The notes beneath the pieces are model-generated. The model was not told where the DNA came from and made no database searches. It saw nothing but the letters and a program-made list of their open reading frames with translations. The position numbers and the translations under genes were made by a program. A stretch of 64,000 nucleotides of DNA from Virgibacillus proomii (GTDB taxonomy: Bacteria; Bacillota; Bacilli; Bacillales; Amphibacillaceae): NCBI RefSeq assembly GCF_018916875.1, contig NZ_JAHLNO010000019.1:248001-312000 (forward strand), read 5' to 3'. Of the stretch, positions 9,059-19,071 are shown piece after piece. How positions within the stretch are numbered: position 1 is the first letter of the stretch; each line of letters opens with the position of its first letter.

Positions 9059-9080
9059 TACAAATGGGGAAGTGAATGCC

Positions 9081-9680
9081 TTGTCTTTACGTGCCCGGAA
9101 AATAGCAGAAAAGAAAGAGGAAATAATTCGAATGGCTATACGCGTATTATCAGAGAAAGGGTATTATGGCATTACGATGGAGGAAATTGCTTCAAAGCTA
9201 TTAATGACAAAAGGTACCGTTTATTACTATTTTAAAGATAAGCAGGATCTATTATATCAAAGTCAGATGATGTTGTTAGAAAAAAGTTTGGACAATATGA
9301 ACTCCATCCAACAACAGGACTTGCCAATAATGGATAAGCTAAAAAAAGCAATGACCACCCACATTGAATATCTCCTTACTGAAAAGTCAGGGTTTGAATT
9401 AATGTTAAAGCCGGAGCAGATTTTTTCTAAAGAACAGCTCGAAGTCATTTTAAAACTGAGAGATGATTATGGGAAATGTTTTGACCAGCTGATCGCAGAA
9501 GGAATAGAAGCGAATGCTTTTTACCCTGTTGACGTAAAAGTAGTCAGAAATATCATTTTGGGAGCGATGAATTGGGTAACACAATGGTATTCAGACAGTG
9601 GAAAAAAGAGTAAACCAGAAATTGCTGAGGATATTACAGTGTATTTACTTCGGATTTTAATAAAAGCGGGAGGCAATTAA
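9081..9680 (+). CDS. TetR/AcrR-family transcriptional regulator
   Basis: 199 aa from the TTG at 9081 (GGGGAA about 9 bases upstream); a GTG at 9072 is an alternative. Upstream codons in this frame lie in the repeat and are unlikely to be coding. N-terminal HTH: RKIAEKKEEIIRMAIRVLSE, then GYYGITMEEIASKL and KGTVYYYFKDKQDLLY, the classic TetR recognition helix. The C-terminal ligand domain is all-alpha and unassigned. The stop abuts the ATG of the SDR gene. Heading a beta-oxidation-type cluster, it is likely an acyl-CoA-responsive repressor (inference). Confidence 0.88.
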   Translation: MSLRARKIAEKKEEIIRMAIRVLSEKGYYGITMEEIASKLLMTKGTVYYYFKDKQDLLYQSQMMLLEKSLDNMNSIQQQDLPIMDKLKKAMTTHIEYLLTEKSGFELMLKPEQIFSKEQLEVILKLRDDYGKCFDQLIAEGIEANAFYPVDVKVVRNIILGAMNWVTQWYSDSGKKSKPEIAEDITVYLLRILIKAGGN

Positions 9681-10448
9681 ATGAACATTACAAATTGTGT
9701 ATCTGTAGTGACCGGGGGTGCATCAGGCCTAGGTGAAGCAACAGTGAGAAAGCTGGTTGCAGCTGGGGGAAAAGCGGTAATTTTAGATGTATCTAAAGAA
9801 AAAGCAGTCACTCTAACAGAAGAACTCGGTGATAAAGTAATATTTTTTCAAGCAGATGTTACAGATGAGTTAAGTGTGCAAACGGCATTGGATGAAGCGA
9901 TAGAGAGTTTTGGCAGAGTGGATGTTCTTGTGAACTGTGCAGGAATAGGCATTGCAGAGAAAACGCTTGGAAAACGCGGCGTACATCATTTAGCTACGTT
10001 CTCTAACGTGATTGAAGTCAATTTAATCGGTACTTTTAATGTTTTACGTCTTACTGCTGCAAAAATGGCTGAAAATGATCCAAATGAACATGGTGAACGT
10101 GGATTAATTATTAATACGGCTTCTGTTGCTGCGTTTGATGGGCAGATTGGTCAGGCAGCGTATAGTGCATCAAAAGGGGGAATTACCGGTATGACATTGC
10201 CGGTGGCGAGAGATCTTGCTTCCTTAGGAATTCGCGTGATGACGATTGCACCGGGATTATTTGAAACACCGTTATTCGCATCCCTTCCAGAAAAAGCTAA
10301 ACAAGCATTGGGAGAAATGACACCATTTCCATCAAGGCTTGGCAAACCAGAAGAGTACGCACTACTTGTTAAAAGTATTATTGAAAATCCAATGTTGAAT
10401 GGGGAGACAATCCGTTTGGATGGTGCCATTCGTATGCAGCCAAAGTAA
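9681..10448 (+). CDS. SDR-family 3-hydroxyacyl-CoA dehydrogenase (type II-like)
   Basis: 255 aa, starting directly after the TetR stop. NAD-binding Rossmann motif [20 protein letters not shown] (NAG motif), catalytic Ser in [14 protein letters not shown] and Y-x-x-x-K in AAYSASKGG. The insertion [11 protein letters not shown] and the tail [15 protein letters not shown] are typical of the mitochondrial HSD17B10/HADH2 group, which oxidises 3-hydroxyacyl-CoA including 2-methyl-branched forms. With the dehydrogenase and thiolase downstream this supplies a complete oxidation spiral except for a hydratase. Confidence 0.87.
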   Translation: MNITNCVSVVTGGASGLGEATVRKLVAAGGKAVILDVSKEKAVTLTEELGDKVIFFQADVTDELSVQTALDEAIESFGRVDVLVNCAGIGIAEKTLGKRGVHHLATFSNVIEVNLIGTFNVLRLTAAKMAENDPNEHGERGLIINTASVAAFDGQIGQAAYSASKGGITGMTLPVARDLASLGIRVMTIAPGLFETPLFASLPEKAKQALGEMTPFPSRLGKPEEYALLVKSIIENPMLNGETIRLDGAIRMQPK

Positions 10449-10611
10449 TGAATAAGTCACCAGTAGCAACTATTTAATGGTAATTTTTTCAATCAGGTAG
10501 CAAACTGATAAGAATAATTGATGAAAAAACAATTCAAGTATTAACATGTAAGCTAAAACATTTTGCGAGATGCGTAATAGAGTTTTACTATATTCTAGGG
10601 GGATGTGTGTT

Positions 10612-11757
10612 GTGGAAAGAGACTTTTTACAGGAAGAGCATCTGATTTTCAGGAGCTCCTTACGAAAATTTTTAGCACAAGAAGCGGCTCCGTATTTTGC
10701 TGAATGGGAACAAAATCAGCAAATACCAAGATCATTTTGGCGGCAGGCGGGAGAGCGGGGATATCTTTGTCCGTGGGCTTTAGAGGATTACGGTGGATAT
10801 GAAGCAGATTTTGGATATTCGGTGGTCCTTAACGAAGAATTAGAACGAATTGGCACTGCAATGGTTGGAATAGGATTACATAATGATATTGTAATGCCAT
10901 ATATTCATGCATATGGTACAGAAGATCAAAAGAAAAAATGGCTGCCTGGTGCGATAACGGGAGATATCATATCTGCAATAGCGATGACAGAACCGGCTGT
11001 TGGGTCAGATTTGGCTGCAATTCAAACAACAGCGATAAAAGATGAAGATACGTATATTTTAAATGGAGAAAAGACCTTTATTACGAATGGTTATACAGCT
11101 GATTTGATTGTAGTTGTATGCAAAACTGATCCGCATATAAAGCCAGCGCATAAAGGGATTAGTTTACTAGTTGTAGAAGCGGATACGCCAGGATTTCGGC
11201 GTGGAAAGAAATTGAGGAAGGTTGGTCAACATGCGAATGATACGTGTGAATTAATTTTTGAAGATGCACGGGTTCCCGCTGAAAATTTATTGGGGGAGGA
11301 AGGAAAAGGATTCTATTATTTAATGGAAAAATTGCAGCAGGAACGGTTAATCGTAAGTATTCAAAGTATTGCAGCTACTGAAATAATGATCGATTTGACA
11401 ACTGATTATGTAAAGCAAAGAAAAGCATTTGGAAAAAGGATTAGCCAATTTCAAAATACACAATTTAAGTTGGCAGAGATGAACACTGCACTTCAAATGG
11501 GAAGGGTCTTTGTAGATCAATTAATTAAATCTCATATGACAGGAAAAAATCTGGTTACAGAAGTATCAATGGCAAAATGGTGGAGCACAGATCTTGTAAA
11601 AAAAGTTGCTGCTGAATGTATGCAACTCCATGGCGGTTATGGGTATATGGAAGAATACGAGATTGCCAGAAGATACCGGGATGCAGCTGTGTCATCCATT
11701 TATGCAGGCTCGAATGAAATTATGAAAGTGATTATTAGCAAAAATATGGGACTATAA
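10612..11757 (+). CDS. acyl-CoA dehydrogenase
   Basis: 381 aa from the GTG at 10612 (AGGGGG nine bases upstream); the in-frame ATGs at 10570 and 10603 lack proper spacing. FAD-dependent alpha,beta-dehydrogenation of an acyl-CoA. Seen: IAMTEPAVGSDLAAIQTTA (FAD/substrate), TFITNGYTADLIVVV, the C-terminal helical domain with FGKRISQFQNTQFKLAEM and LHGGYGYMEEYEIARRYRDA. The catalytic base Glu is not fixed by position in all subfamilies; here YAGSNEIMKVIISK follows, with an Asn-Glu in the usual Gly-Thr/Ser-x-Glu place. Chain-length preference unknown. Third gene of the TetR cluster. Confidence 0.88.
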   Translation: MERDFLQEEHLIFRSSLRKFLAQEAAPYFAEWEQNQQIPRSFWRQAGERGYLCPWALEDYGGYEADFGYSVVLNEELERIGTAMVGIGLHNDIVMPYIHAYGTEDQKKKWLPGAITGDIISAIAMTEPAVGSDLAAIQTTAIKDEDTYILNGEKTFITNGYTADLIVVVCKTDPHIKPAHKGISLLVVEADTPGFRRGKKLRKVGQHANDTCELIFEDARVPAENLLGEEGKGFYYLMEKLQQERLIVSIQSIAATEIMIDLTTDYVKQRKAFGKRISQFQNTQFKLAEMNTALQMGRVFVDQLIKSHMTGKNLVTEVSMAKWWSTDLVKKVAAECMQLHGGYGYMEEYEIARRYRDAAVSSIYAGSNEIMKVIISKNMGL

Positions 11758-11918
11758 AGATTATGAAAATGAGAAGTATAAATATGTTTATTCATTCATA
11801 GCTTCATGTTTAGTATATGTTTTGTGAACTCTCTCTATTAAGTCCTTGCAAAACAGCAAAGGTTGTAATTGTTGAAAGCGTTTACGACAGGGGTTGAAAA
11901 TCAGAAAGGATGATAATT

Positions 11919-13070
11919 TTGCGAGAAGCAGTAATTGTAGAAGCAGTTAGAACACCAATTGGAAGACGTAAAGGCATGTTAAGTGAAATTCGCGCAGAAG
12001 ATTTAGCAGCAAAACCATTAATGGAAGTAGTAAAACGAGCCGGTATATCACCAGAGTTCGTGGAAGATGTTATCTATGGTTGTGTGTCACAGGTAGGAGA
12101 GCAAGCTTTTGATATTGCCCGACAAGCTGCATTAATTGCTGATTATCCAGTTGAAGTACCGGGAACAACGATCGATAGACAATGTGGTTCCAGTCAACAG
12201 GCCGTACATTTTGCGGCACAGGCCATCATAAGTGGAGATATGGATGTAGTCGTAGCTGGAGGGGTTGAGCATATGACTCGAGTGCCAATGGGATCTAATA
12301 TGCAAGGGGTTAAAATCAATGAGAATCTGTCTCTCAAATATGAAATTATTAATCAAGGTCTATCTGCTGAACGAATTGCCGATAAGTGGGGATTAAGCCG
12401 GCAACAGATGGATGAATTTTCATTAGAGAGTCATGAAAAGGCAGTTGCAGCTAGTAAACAAGGTTATTTTGATTATGAAATTATGCCATTGGAAGTGAAA
12501 CTTGAAGACGGTTCAGAAACTGTTATGAATCAAGATGAGGGGCCGAGGGAGAGCACAAATTTGGAAAAGCTTGGACAGTTAACGCCAGCTTTTAAAGAAG
12601 ATGGGGCAATTACGGCAGGAAACTCCAGTCAAATTAGTGATGGGGCTGCAGCACTGTTAATCATGTCTCAGGAAAAAGCAGTTGAATTAGGAGTAAAACC
12701 TAAATTCCGGATTATTGCCCGTACCGTTATTGGTTCTGATCCTACATTCATGTTAACCGGACCGATTCCAGCTACAGAAAAAGTACTGAAGAAAGCAGGG
12801 CTATCCCTTTCGGATATAGATGTTTTTGAAGTCAATGAGGCATTTGCTTCGGTTCCTTTAGCTTGGCTGAAAGAAACCGGAGCAGCCCCCCAAAAGCTCA
12901 ATCCAAATGGAGGTGCAATTGCCTTAGGGCATCCACTTGGTGCAAGTGGAGCTCGACTCATGACGACCATGATGTATGAGTTGGAACGAACAGAAGGACG
13001 TTATGGATTGCAAACCATGTGTGAGGGGCATGGGATGGCCAATGCAACGATAATTGAACGATTAACTTAA
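11919..13070 (+). CDS. acetyl-CoA C-acyltransferase (thiolase)
   Basis: 383 aa from TTG 11919, with AGAAAGGA 8 bases upstream; the ATG at 11910 overlaps that ribosome site and is less likely. Thiolytic cleavage of 3-ketoacyl-CoA (or its reverse). Active-site Cys89 in DRQCGSSQQAV, His in ALGHPLGASGARL, NEAFASVPLAWL, and the second Cys in MCEGHGMANA. This last motif is CEGHG rather than the common CxGGG, as seen in some FadA-type enzymes. Probably the terminal step of the pathway encoded by the cluster. Confidence 0.9.
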   Translation: MREAVIVEAVRTPIGRRKGMLSEIRAEDLAAKPLMEVVKRAGISPEFVEDVIYGCVSQVGEQAFDIARQAALIADYPVEVPGTTIDRQCGSSQQAVHFAAQAIISGDMDVVVAGGVEHMTRVPMGSNMQGVKINENLSLKYEIINQGLSAERIADKWGLSRQQMDEFSLESHEKAVAASKQGYFDYEIMPLEVKLEDGSETVMNQDEGPRESTNLEKLGQLTPAFKEDGAITAGNSSQISDGAAALLIMSQEKAVELGVKPKFRIIARTVIGSDPTFMLTGPIPATEKVLKKAGLSLSDIDVFEVNEAFASVPLAWLKETGAAPQKLNPNGGAIALGHPLGASGARLMTTMMYELERTEGRYGLQTMCEGHGMANATIIERLT

Positions 13071-13258
13071 ATAAAGTGAAACTTCATTCAGTAGGAGTTT
13101 TCTTCATCTCCTACTGAATGTTAGTACCGCAAGGGTATGACCTAAAGGCCCTTGAACGAATCGGGCATTTAGGTGCCGTTTTCTCCCACTTAAACCCTTT
13201 TGTATCAACTCGAGGCTCTCAAAGTGGGAGTCTTACGGCACCTTACATGCGGGATAAA
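13071..13258 (-). repeat. family A element, copy A3
   Basis: Full-length, ATAAA on both sides, starting right after the thiolase stop. It separates the thiolase from the CoA-transferase gene and could attenuate read-through by its hairpins. A degraded family-B-like right end (GCTAAAGGCTTGTTATCAGC) follows at about 13309. Confidence 0.92.
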
Positions 13259-13356
13259 AATTGGCATCTGTTTTAATTAAAAGTTCGACTAGGTTGGGGC
13301 TTATACGCTAAAGGCTTGTTATCAGCCAAGTTAAAAAATAATATGGAGGTGGTGTT

Positions 13357-14487
13357 TTGCCGCTTACTTCGATTCGTGTACTCGATTTGACACGCTTATT
13401 GCCGGGGCCTTATTGTACCATGTTGCTTGCAGATTTTGGTGCTGAAGTCATTAAAATAGAAGATCCTAAAGTTGGTGATTATGCTAGGGACTATGAGCCG
13501 AAGTTGGATGAAAATAGTGCCATTTTCCATTCCCTGAATCGCAATAAGAAAAGCATTTGTTTAAATTTAAAATCAACTGAAGGAAAAGAATGTTTCTTTA
13601 GTATGGTAGAAGAAGCTGATGTTGTTATCGAATCATTTCGCCCAGGGGTAATGAAAAAACTTGGAATAGATTATGAGACATTGAAATCCATGAATCCAAG
13701 AATTATTTATTGTAGTATAACCGGTTTTGGGCAACATGGTCCATATGCTAAGAAAGCTGGTCATGATATTAATTATATCAGCTATGCCGGCTTACTTCAT
13801 TTAATGGGAGAGCGTGGCGAAAAGCCAGTCATTCCTGCTGTACAAATTGCCGACATTGGGGGAGGTGCATATCCAGCTGCATTAGGTATTTTATTAGCTC
13901 TAATTGCGAGAGAAAAAGCGGGTAGCGGGCAATTTATCGATATTTCGATGATGGATGGGGTAATCGCTTGGATGCAAACCGTATTACCTAATTTCATGGC
14001 CACTAATCAGTTGCCAAAACGTGGTGAACAAATGTTAAGTGGCGGACTTGCTTGTTATGAGGTTTATGAAACGAAGGATTATCGCTGGATTGCCGTTGGT
14101 GCATTGGAGGCTAAATTTTGGAAGGTATTTTGTAATACTATTGGTAGAGATGACTTTATCCCGCTTCAACAAGCACCATTACGTGAGCAGCATCGTTTAA
14201 AATATGAAATTCAAGAAATTATCTCTCGAAAAACATTAGATGAATGGTTAGCAATTTTTCCAAAGGATGAGTCGTGTATATCCCCAGTACAAACTTTTGC
14301 AGAATTAATCGATGATCCGCAGGTGAAAGAACGCGGGATGATTAAAGAAAGCTATTACCCTTCTTTAGGAACGATAAAGCAAATAGGTATCCCAATTAAA
14401 TTATCAAAAACTCCTGGTTCGTTTCGAAGCAAAGCTCCAAAACTTGGTGAGCATACAGAAGAAGTTTTAAAACGAAAGTCTTTTTAG
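13357..14487 (+). CDS. CaiB/BaiF-family (class III) CoA-transferase
   Basis: 376 aa, TTG start with GGAGGTG upstream. Transfers CoA between an acyl-CoA and a carboxylic acid. N-terminal motif IRVLDLTRLLPGPYCTMLLA and DFGAEVIKIEDP; IESFRPGVMKKLGIDYE; SITGFGQHGPY; and the catalytic Asp region AGHDINYISYAGLLHLMG. C-terminal KAPKLGEHTEEVL is family-typical. Alternatives in the same family include alpha-methylacyl-CoA racemase. Position among dehydrogenase, thiolase and ligase genes suggests activation or racemisation of a branched acid. Confidence 0.87.
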   Translation: MPLTSIRVLDLTRLLPGPYCTMLLADFGAEVIKIEDPKVGDYARDYEPKLDENSAIFHSLNRNKKSICLNLKSTEGKECFFSMVEEADVVIESFRPGVMKKLGIDYETLKSMNPRIIYCSITGFGQHGPYAKKAGHDINYISYAGLLHLMGERGEKPVIPAVQIADIGGGAYPAALGILLALIAREKAGSGQFIDISMMDGVIAWMQTVLPNFMATNQLPKRGEQMLSGGLACYEVYETKDYRWIAVGALEAKFWKVFCNTIGRDDFIPLQQAPLREQHRLKYEIQEIISRKTLDEWLAIFPKDESCISPVQTFAELIDDPQVKERGMIKESYYPSLGTIKQIGIPIKLSKTPGSFRSKAPKLGEHTEEVLKRKSF

Positions 14488-14639
14488 CTGTGTGGCATCA
14501 GGTAAATCATTGGTGACTGTGAAGGGATTCAACTCGCCTCCTTCACCGTTTAAAAACAAACCTTGATATCAAAAAAAACTAACATCCAAATCAACAAATA
14601 ATTTCATGGGGTTAAACACTCCTTTCATTTAGAATCATT

Positions 14640-14930
14640 GGAACCAAAACCTGGGACGCTCATGACGCCCTAGTGTGAACGCTGGCCAGCAACCTCGTGT
14701 ATGAGTACTATCCTTGCATGGAAAGCCACCCTAAAGCTACTAACATCTAGGTTCGAACATCAAGTTGTACAGCCTGCGTGTATGAAGGTCGAAACGCACA
14801 CTGGGGAACAGTCTTACAATGCGGTTATGACCCGCGGGAGTGAAAAGAATGGTCCCAAATGATCCTAAGACCTTTATCTAGGAACATCACGGATTGGACA
14901 TATCCATTAATAGAATAAGCAGGAAACAAG
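14640..14930 (+). other. GC-richer structured non-coding stretch, possible RNA or intron relic
   Basis: About 290 bp, clearly richer in G+C than its neighbours and without a coding frame. It is full of short complementary words and GAAA/GNRA-like turns, e.g. GGGACGCTCATGACGCCC, AACGCACACTGGGGAACAG, GCGGTTATGACCCGC and GGAACATCACGGATTGGACA. The look is that of a folded RNA, perhaps the 5' domain of a group II intron whose ORF and 3' end are gone. I cannot confirm that by eye. Confidence 0.35.
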
Positions 14931-15062
14931 TCGCTTGGAACGAAAGGCGGTAACTCCTGCGGGAAAAGCATGAGCCTTGAGACCCCGTAACGAGCGTTTT
15001 TTGCGAGTGAGGAGGCTCGAGCAGACCTTAGGAAGCGTCCGCCTGTAGTGTAAAACGACGGG
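14931..15062 (+). repeat. Bacillus-type dispersed palindromic repeat (decayed copy)
   Basis: Contains GGCGGTAACTCCTGCGGGAA, then a GAGACCCC...GAGCG...GAGGAGGCTCGAGCAGACC series and GCGTCCGCC. It resembles the 'AACTCCTGCGGGA...GAGACCCCGCAGGAGCG...GAGGAGGCTC' repeat I know from many Bacillaceae intergenic regions. It directly follows the structured stretch at 14640-14930. Confidence 0.55.
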
Positions 15063-15157
15063 TTTAACGCACGTATAAATTCTCAAGAAATAAAACAGAT
15101 AAACTAATAAGAAACAATGGGCGAAAAAATAACGCCTAAATATAATATACGAGGGAG

Positions 15158-16724
15158 TGATGAAGATAGATCTTGGACTACTTTAGCTAGAAACGCAAAT
15201 CGACATCCGGATAAACAGGCAATTTACTATGGCGAAAAAGTGTACACATATAGGCAATTAAAATGAAGAAGTAAATCGGCTCGCTCATGGTTTACTTACA
15301 CATGGTATAAGTAAAGGTGACAAACTAGCTGTGTTAATATGCAAATGTAGCCGAGATAGGAAAAGAGAATCAGCAATTATTACTGCAAGTATCCGCAAAT
15401 GAAAATATAGTAGATGGATAGTACCAACTTAGAGAAATAATGAGCAGCAATCAATCGGAGCCGCCTGTTGAAGTAAACGAAACAGATGATGCAGAAATAC
15501 TTTATACGTGAGGAACAACAGGAACACCTAAAGGAGCATTATTTGATCATCATCGTATTCTTTTCGTAGCATTTACCTCCTCCATTATGATGAAGATCGG
15601 ACCAGAAGATAATTTACTTCATGTAGCACCTCTATTTCATTCAGCTCAATTAAATCTATTCATGATAACTGGAACACTTTTAGGAGGCTTACATGTTATT
15701 CATAAGGATTTTAACCCCGTACAAGTATTGAATGATATTGAAAAATATAAGATAAGTCTTTTCTTCGCAGTTCCAACGATGTATAATTTTTTACTTCAAG
15801 TACCAAACAGTGACAACTTTGATTTATCCTCTGTTAAGCGTTGTGGATATGGAGCAGCACCAATGCCAGTAGCATTATTAGACAAAGTTGTTTCAAAATG
15901 ATCAATTTTACAATATGTACGGTCTAACAGAAGGCGGTCCTGGTGGTGTTTTACTATTGCCTGAGGATCATAAAACGAACATGGGTGCCTGTGGAAAACC
16001 GATGTTATTAACAGAGGCCAGAGTTGTTAATGAGGCTGGTGAAGATGTATATGCTAACCAAGTTGGAGAGTTTATTATTCGAAGTGAAATGATGATAAGG
16101 ATTATTATAAAAAACCCCATGAAACAAAAGAGATACTCCGGGACGGCTGGCTGTATACCGGAGATCTGGCTATTATCGATGGAGATGGTTTTATAACACT
16201 TGTTGATCGAAAAAAAGATATGATTATTTCCGGTGGAGAAAATATTTATCCCGCATGTAAGGTGCCGTAAGACTCCCACTTCAAGAGCCTGAGGTGGTAC
16301 AAAAGGGTTTAAGTGGGAGAAAACGGCACCTAAATGCCCGATTCGTTCAAGGGCCTTTAGGTCATACCCTTCTAGGTACTAACATTCAGTAGGAGATGGA
16401 AGAAAACTCCTACTGAATGAAGTTTCACTTTATTCTACGGAGGTGGAGCAAGTACTGTATGAACATTCAAACATATTGGGGGGAGCTGTTGTTGGTTTGC
16501 CAGACGAGTTATGGGGCGAAAAAGTCGTCGCTATTGTTAATTCCAAAGATGGGGGAGCATTAGATGCTGAGGAAATAAAAGCTTTCTGTCGTAATCATCT
16601 GGCCAAGTACAAAGTGCCAAAAGAAATCATTCAAGGAAAAAAAATCCCTCGTAATGCTTCGGGAAAAATTTTAAAGTATCAAATTCGTGAAGCACTACAA
16701 ATGGAAAAATCATTATCTGATTAA
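15158..16724 (+). pseudogene. acyl-CoA ligase (AMP-forming), multiply disrupted
   Basis: Remains of an ANL-superfamily ligase. N-terminal text RSWTTLARNANRHPDKQAIY is readable, followed by a TGA after YTYRQLK, a frameshift (EEVNRLAHGLLTHGISKGDK), and loss of about 60 residues. The AMP-binding loop is LYT-stop-GTTGTPKGA (TCA to TGA). The frame is open again at 15587-15901, shifts at 15888, continues NMYGLTEGGPGGV, and shifts again near 16100. Element A4 then splits GGENIY from STEVEQVLYEHSNI. The C-terminal domain with KIPRNASGKILKYQIREA is intact. It lies upstream of an intact ligase that may have replaced it. Confidence 0.93.
16245..16433 (+). repeat. family A element, copy A4, inserted in the ligase pseudogene
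   Basis: Starts TTTATCCCGCATG and ends AGTTTCACTTTAT. Deleting the element plus one TTTAT gives GAAAATATTTATTCTACG, which reads E-N-I-Y-S-T, exactly the conserved GGENIYSTEVE motif of acyl-CoA ligases. This is direct evidence that the unit moved into a gene with a 5-bp TTTAT at each edge. Confidence 0.95.
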
Positions 16725-16742
16725 ATGTATAGGGGGCAAATT

Positions 16743-18365
16743 ATGATGATGAACACGCCTTTATCTCTCGTATCTTTAATAGAACGTGCAGAGACGTATT
16801 TTCCTACAAAAGAGATTGTTTCTCGTACACAAAAAAAGATTCATCGTTTAACATATCGCGAACTCGGTGAGCGAACAAGAACATTGGCGAATGTGTTAAA
16901 AAACTTTGGTATTAAAAAGGGGGATAGAGTTGGAACGTTTGCTTGGAATCATCATCGGCATTTAGAAGCATATTTTGCTGTACCGGCCATCGGTGCTGTA
17001 CTGCATACGATTAATATTCGTTTATCGACCGAGCATCTTGTGCATATTATAAATCATGCAGAAGATAAAGTAATATTTGTGGACGAAGAACTGTTGCCAA
17101 TGTTAGAAAAATTACAGGATCAATTAACTTCGGTTAAAGCATTTATTGTGATGATGGATGAAAATATATTACCAGAATCATCGATAAAATCACTATACGC
17201 TTATGAACAACTATTGGAAAATGCTGATCGAAAATTTACTTTTTCTAAGAATATTGAAGAACAAGATCCAGCCGTCTTATGCTATACATCGGGAACTACA
17301 GGCAAACCAAAAGGTGTCGTTTATTCTCATCGCGGACTTGTGTTACATTCAATGGCCTTAGGTTTAGCCGATACAGCTGCAATCTCAGAATCAGATGTTG
17401 CTATGCCGGTTGTCCCAATGTTTCACGTTAATGCATGGGGAATGCCATTTGCTGCAACTTGGTTCGGAACCAAACAAGTATTACCGGGGTCGTTTCCAAC
17501 TCCGAAAGTTTTAGCAGAGCTGATTGAGACGGAGGCAGTTACGATTACTGCTGGTGTGCCAACTATTTGGCTTGGATTACTTCAAGAACTAGAGGAAAAT
17601 CATTATAATACGGATAGTTTGCGCGGGGTGTTGTGTGGAGGGGCTGCTGCACCAAAGGGAATGATCCACGCCTTCGAATCGAAATACGGAATTCCATTTT
17701 ATCATGCTTATGGAATGACAGAAACAGCACCACTTGCTCTATTTTCCAGACTAAAAAGCTATCAAGAACAGCTTCCAGAAGTAGAAAGATTGGAGTTGCG
17801 TGCGAAGCAAGGGATAGTTGTTCCATGCATTGATATTAGAGCAGTTAATGAGCATGGAGAGATAAAGAAAGATGGTGTTGACATGGGTGAACTTTTAATT
17901 CGTGGACCTTGGATTGCCGATTCCTATTATAAAGATGAGCGAAGTACAGAAGCCTTTCGTAATGGTTGGCTCTATACAGGAGACGTCGTTACCATTGATG
18001 CGGAAGGTTTTGTTAAAATTGTGGATCGAACAAAAGACTTAATTAAAAGTGGGGGTGAGTGGATATCCTCGGTTGATTTAGAAAATACATTAATGGCACA
18101 TGAAGCTATCTACGAGGCGGCGGTTGTTTCTGTTCCACATCCGAAGTGGCAAGAACGTCCAGTTGCTTGTGTTGTATTAAAGGATAAGTATAAGAAAACA
18201 GTTTCTAAGGAGGATATTCTTTCATTTTTGCAACCACAGTTTGCAAAATGGTGGCTACCAGACGAAATATTATTTATGGATGAACTTCCTAAAACATCTG
18301 TAGGAAAGTTTTTAAAAGTAGCATTAAGAGAAAAGGTAAAGGACTACATGGCTAATCAAAATTAA
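16743..18365 (+). CDS. long/medium-chain acyl-CoA ligase (AMP-forming)
   Basis: 540 aa from the first of three consecutive ATGs (AGGGGG 6 bases upstream). Two-step ATP-dependent acyl-CoA synthesis. P-loop [18 protein letters not shown] (A5 motif), YTGDV, the Arg of [16 protein letters not shown] and C-terminal lysine KTSVGKFLK. The AKWWLPDEI segment is typical of FadD3/AlkK-like enzymes. It follows the ruined ligase by under 20 bases and closes the TetR cluster. It would activate the acid that the dehydrogenase, SDR and thiolase then degrade. Confidence 0.9.
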   Translation: MMMNTPLSLVSLIERAETYFPTKEIVSRTQKKIHRLTYRELGERTRTLANVLKNFGIKKGDRVGTFAWNHHRHLEAYFAVPAIGAVLHTINIRLSTEHLVHIINHAEDKVIFVDEELLPMLEKLQDQLTSVKAFIVMMDENILPESSIKSLYAYEQLLENADRKFTFSKNIEEQDPAVLCYTSGTTGKPKGVVYSHRGLVLHSMALGLADTAAISESDVAMPVVPMFHVNAWGMPFAATWFGTKQVLPGSFPTPKVLAELIETEAVTITAGVPTIWLGLLQELEENHYNTDSLRGVLCGGAAAPKGMIHAFESKYGIPFYHAYGMTETAPLALFSRLKSYQEQLPEVERLELRAKQGIVVPCIDIRAVNEHGEIKKDGVDMGELLIRGPWIADSYYKDERSTEAFRNGWLYTGDVVTIDAEGFVKIVDRTKDLIKSGGEWISSVDLENTLMAHEAIYEAAVVSVPHPKWQERPVACVVLKDKYKKTVSKEDILSFLQPQFAKWWLPDEILFMDELPKTSVGKFLKVALREKVKDYMANQN

Positions 18366-19071
18366 ATATCTACACGTTAACGTGTACGAATAAGATGAAA
18401 GATATAAGCAAAAATTTAATGCGGAATTTGTTTTTCGCCAAATAGATTAGCAGAAAGTAAGTGCAAGTAGATATAAAAAACTTGTTATAGCTTAATATAT
18501 ATAAAGAAAAATGTTCTCATACGCAGAGGTTTATTTTCTACCTAAAAAAATTTTAGCGCAGAAAGTAGATTCAATGTAGTAAAAATTTGATATAAGTATT
18601 CGTGCAACTAGTTGTCGGCTGTGTCAGAAGCTTACCGTCATCCAAGCTTTCTTTATCCTTAATGTAAGGAGCCATATTTCTCTCATTTCCAAAAAATCTA
18701 CTTATTATTTCATGAACTTTGTGAGGGAAGTGGCTCCTTGAATGAAGTTTAACTTTATTTCTTCAAAAGTTCTCCAGTTTGTACATCGCTATCCGAGCGC
18801 TTGTGCATTCATTTTTCTAATGTTCTCTAGCCTATATTCGAAGTATATATTCCAAAGAATTTGTAAAACGGAATCCGTTTTAATAGTAAGCGCTTCCTAA
18901 ATGAGTTACAATAAAAATGAGCATATAGAACTAGCTTAAAAAGTATGTAAACATGCTTTACTAGAAGTCTGTAAACTGCTTTTTTACTTGAACTGACTAG
19001 TTTATATATGCTCATGAATGAACAATTATGTGAAAAACAGGGAATAAACTATTAATAGTGGAGAGTGATTG
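18366..19071. other. intergenic region with one repeat and a possible cre site
   Basis: About 700 bp without a gene. Contents: a diverged family A element (18652-18758), and AGTAAGCGCTTCCT at 18885-18898, which partly matches the CcpA cre consensus upstream of the acetamidase gene. Nothing else was recognised. Confidence 0.3.
18652..18758 (+). repeat. short diverged family A element
   Basis: 107 bp. TTTATCCTTAATGTAAGGAG at left and GAATGAAGTTTAACTTTAT at right, with a stem GGAGCCATATTTCTCTCA pairing loosely with GAGGGAAGTGGCTCC. The terminal CATTCAGTAGGAG-type hairpin is missing, but the pentamers at both edges are kept. Confidence 0.7.

Noticed and set aside
10151-10429. Antisense frames over SDR, thiolase, dehydrogenase and hut genes
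   Set aside because: Shadows of well-supported genes on the other strand with no ribosome site or family motif.
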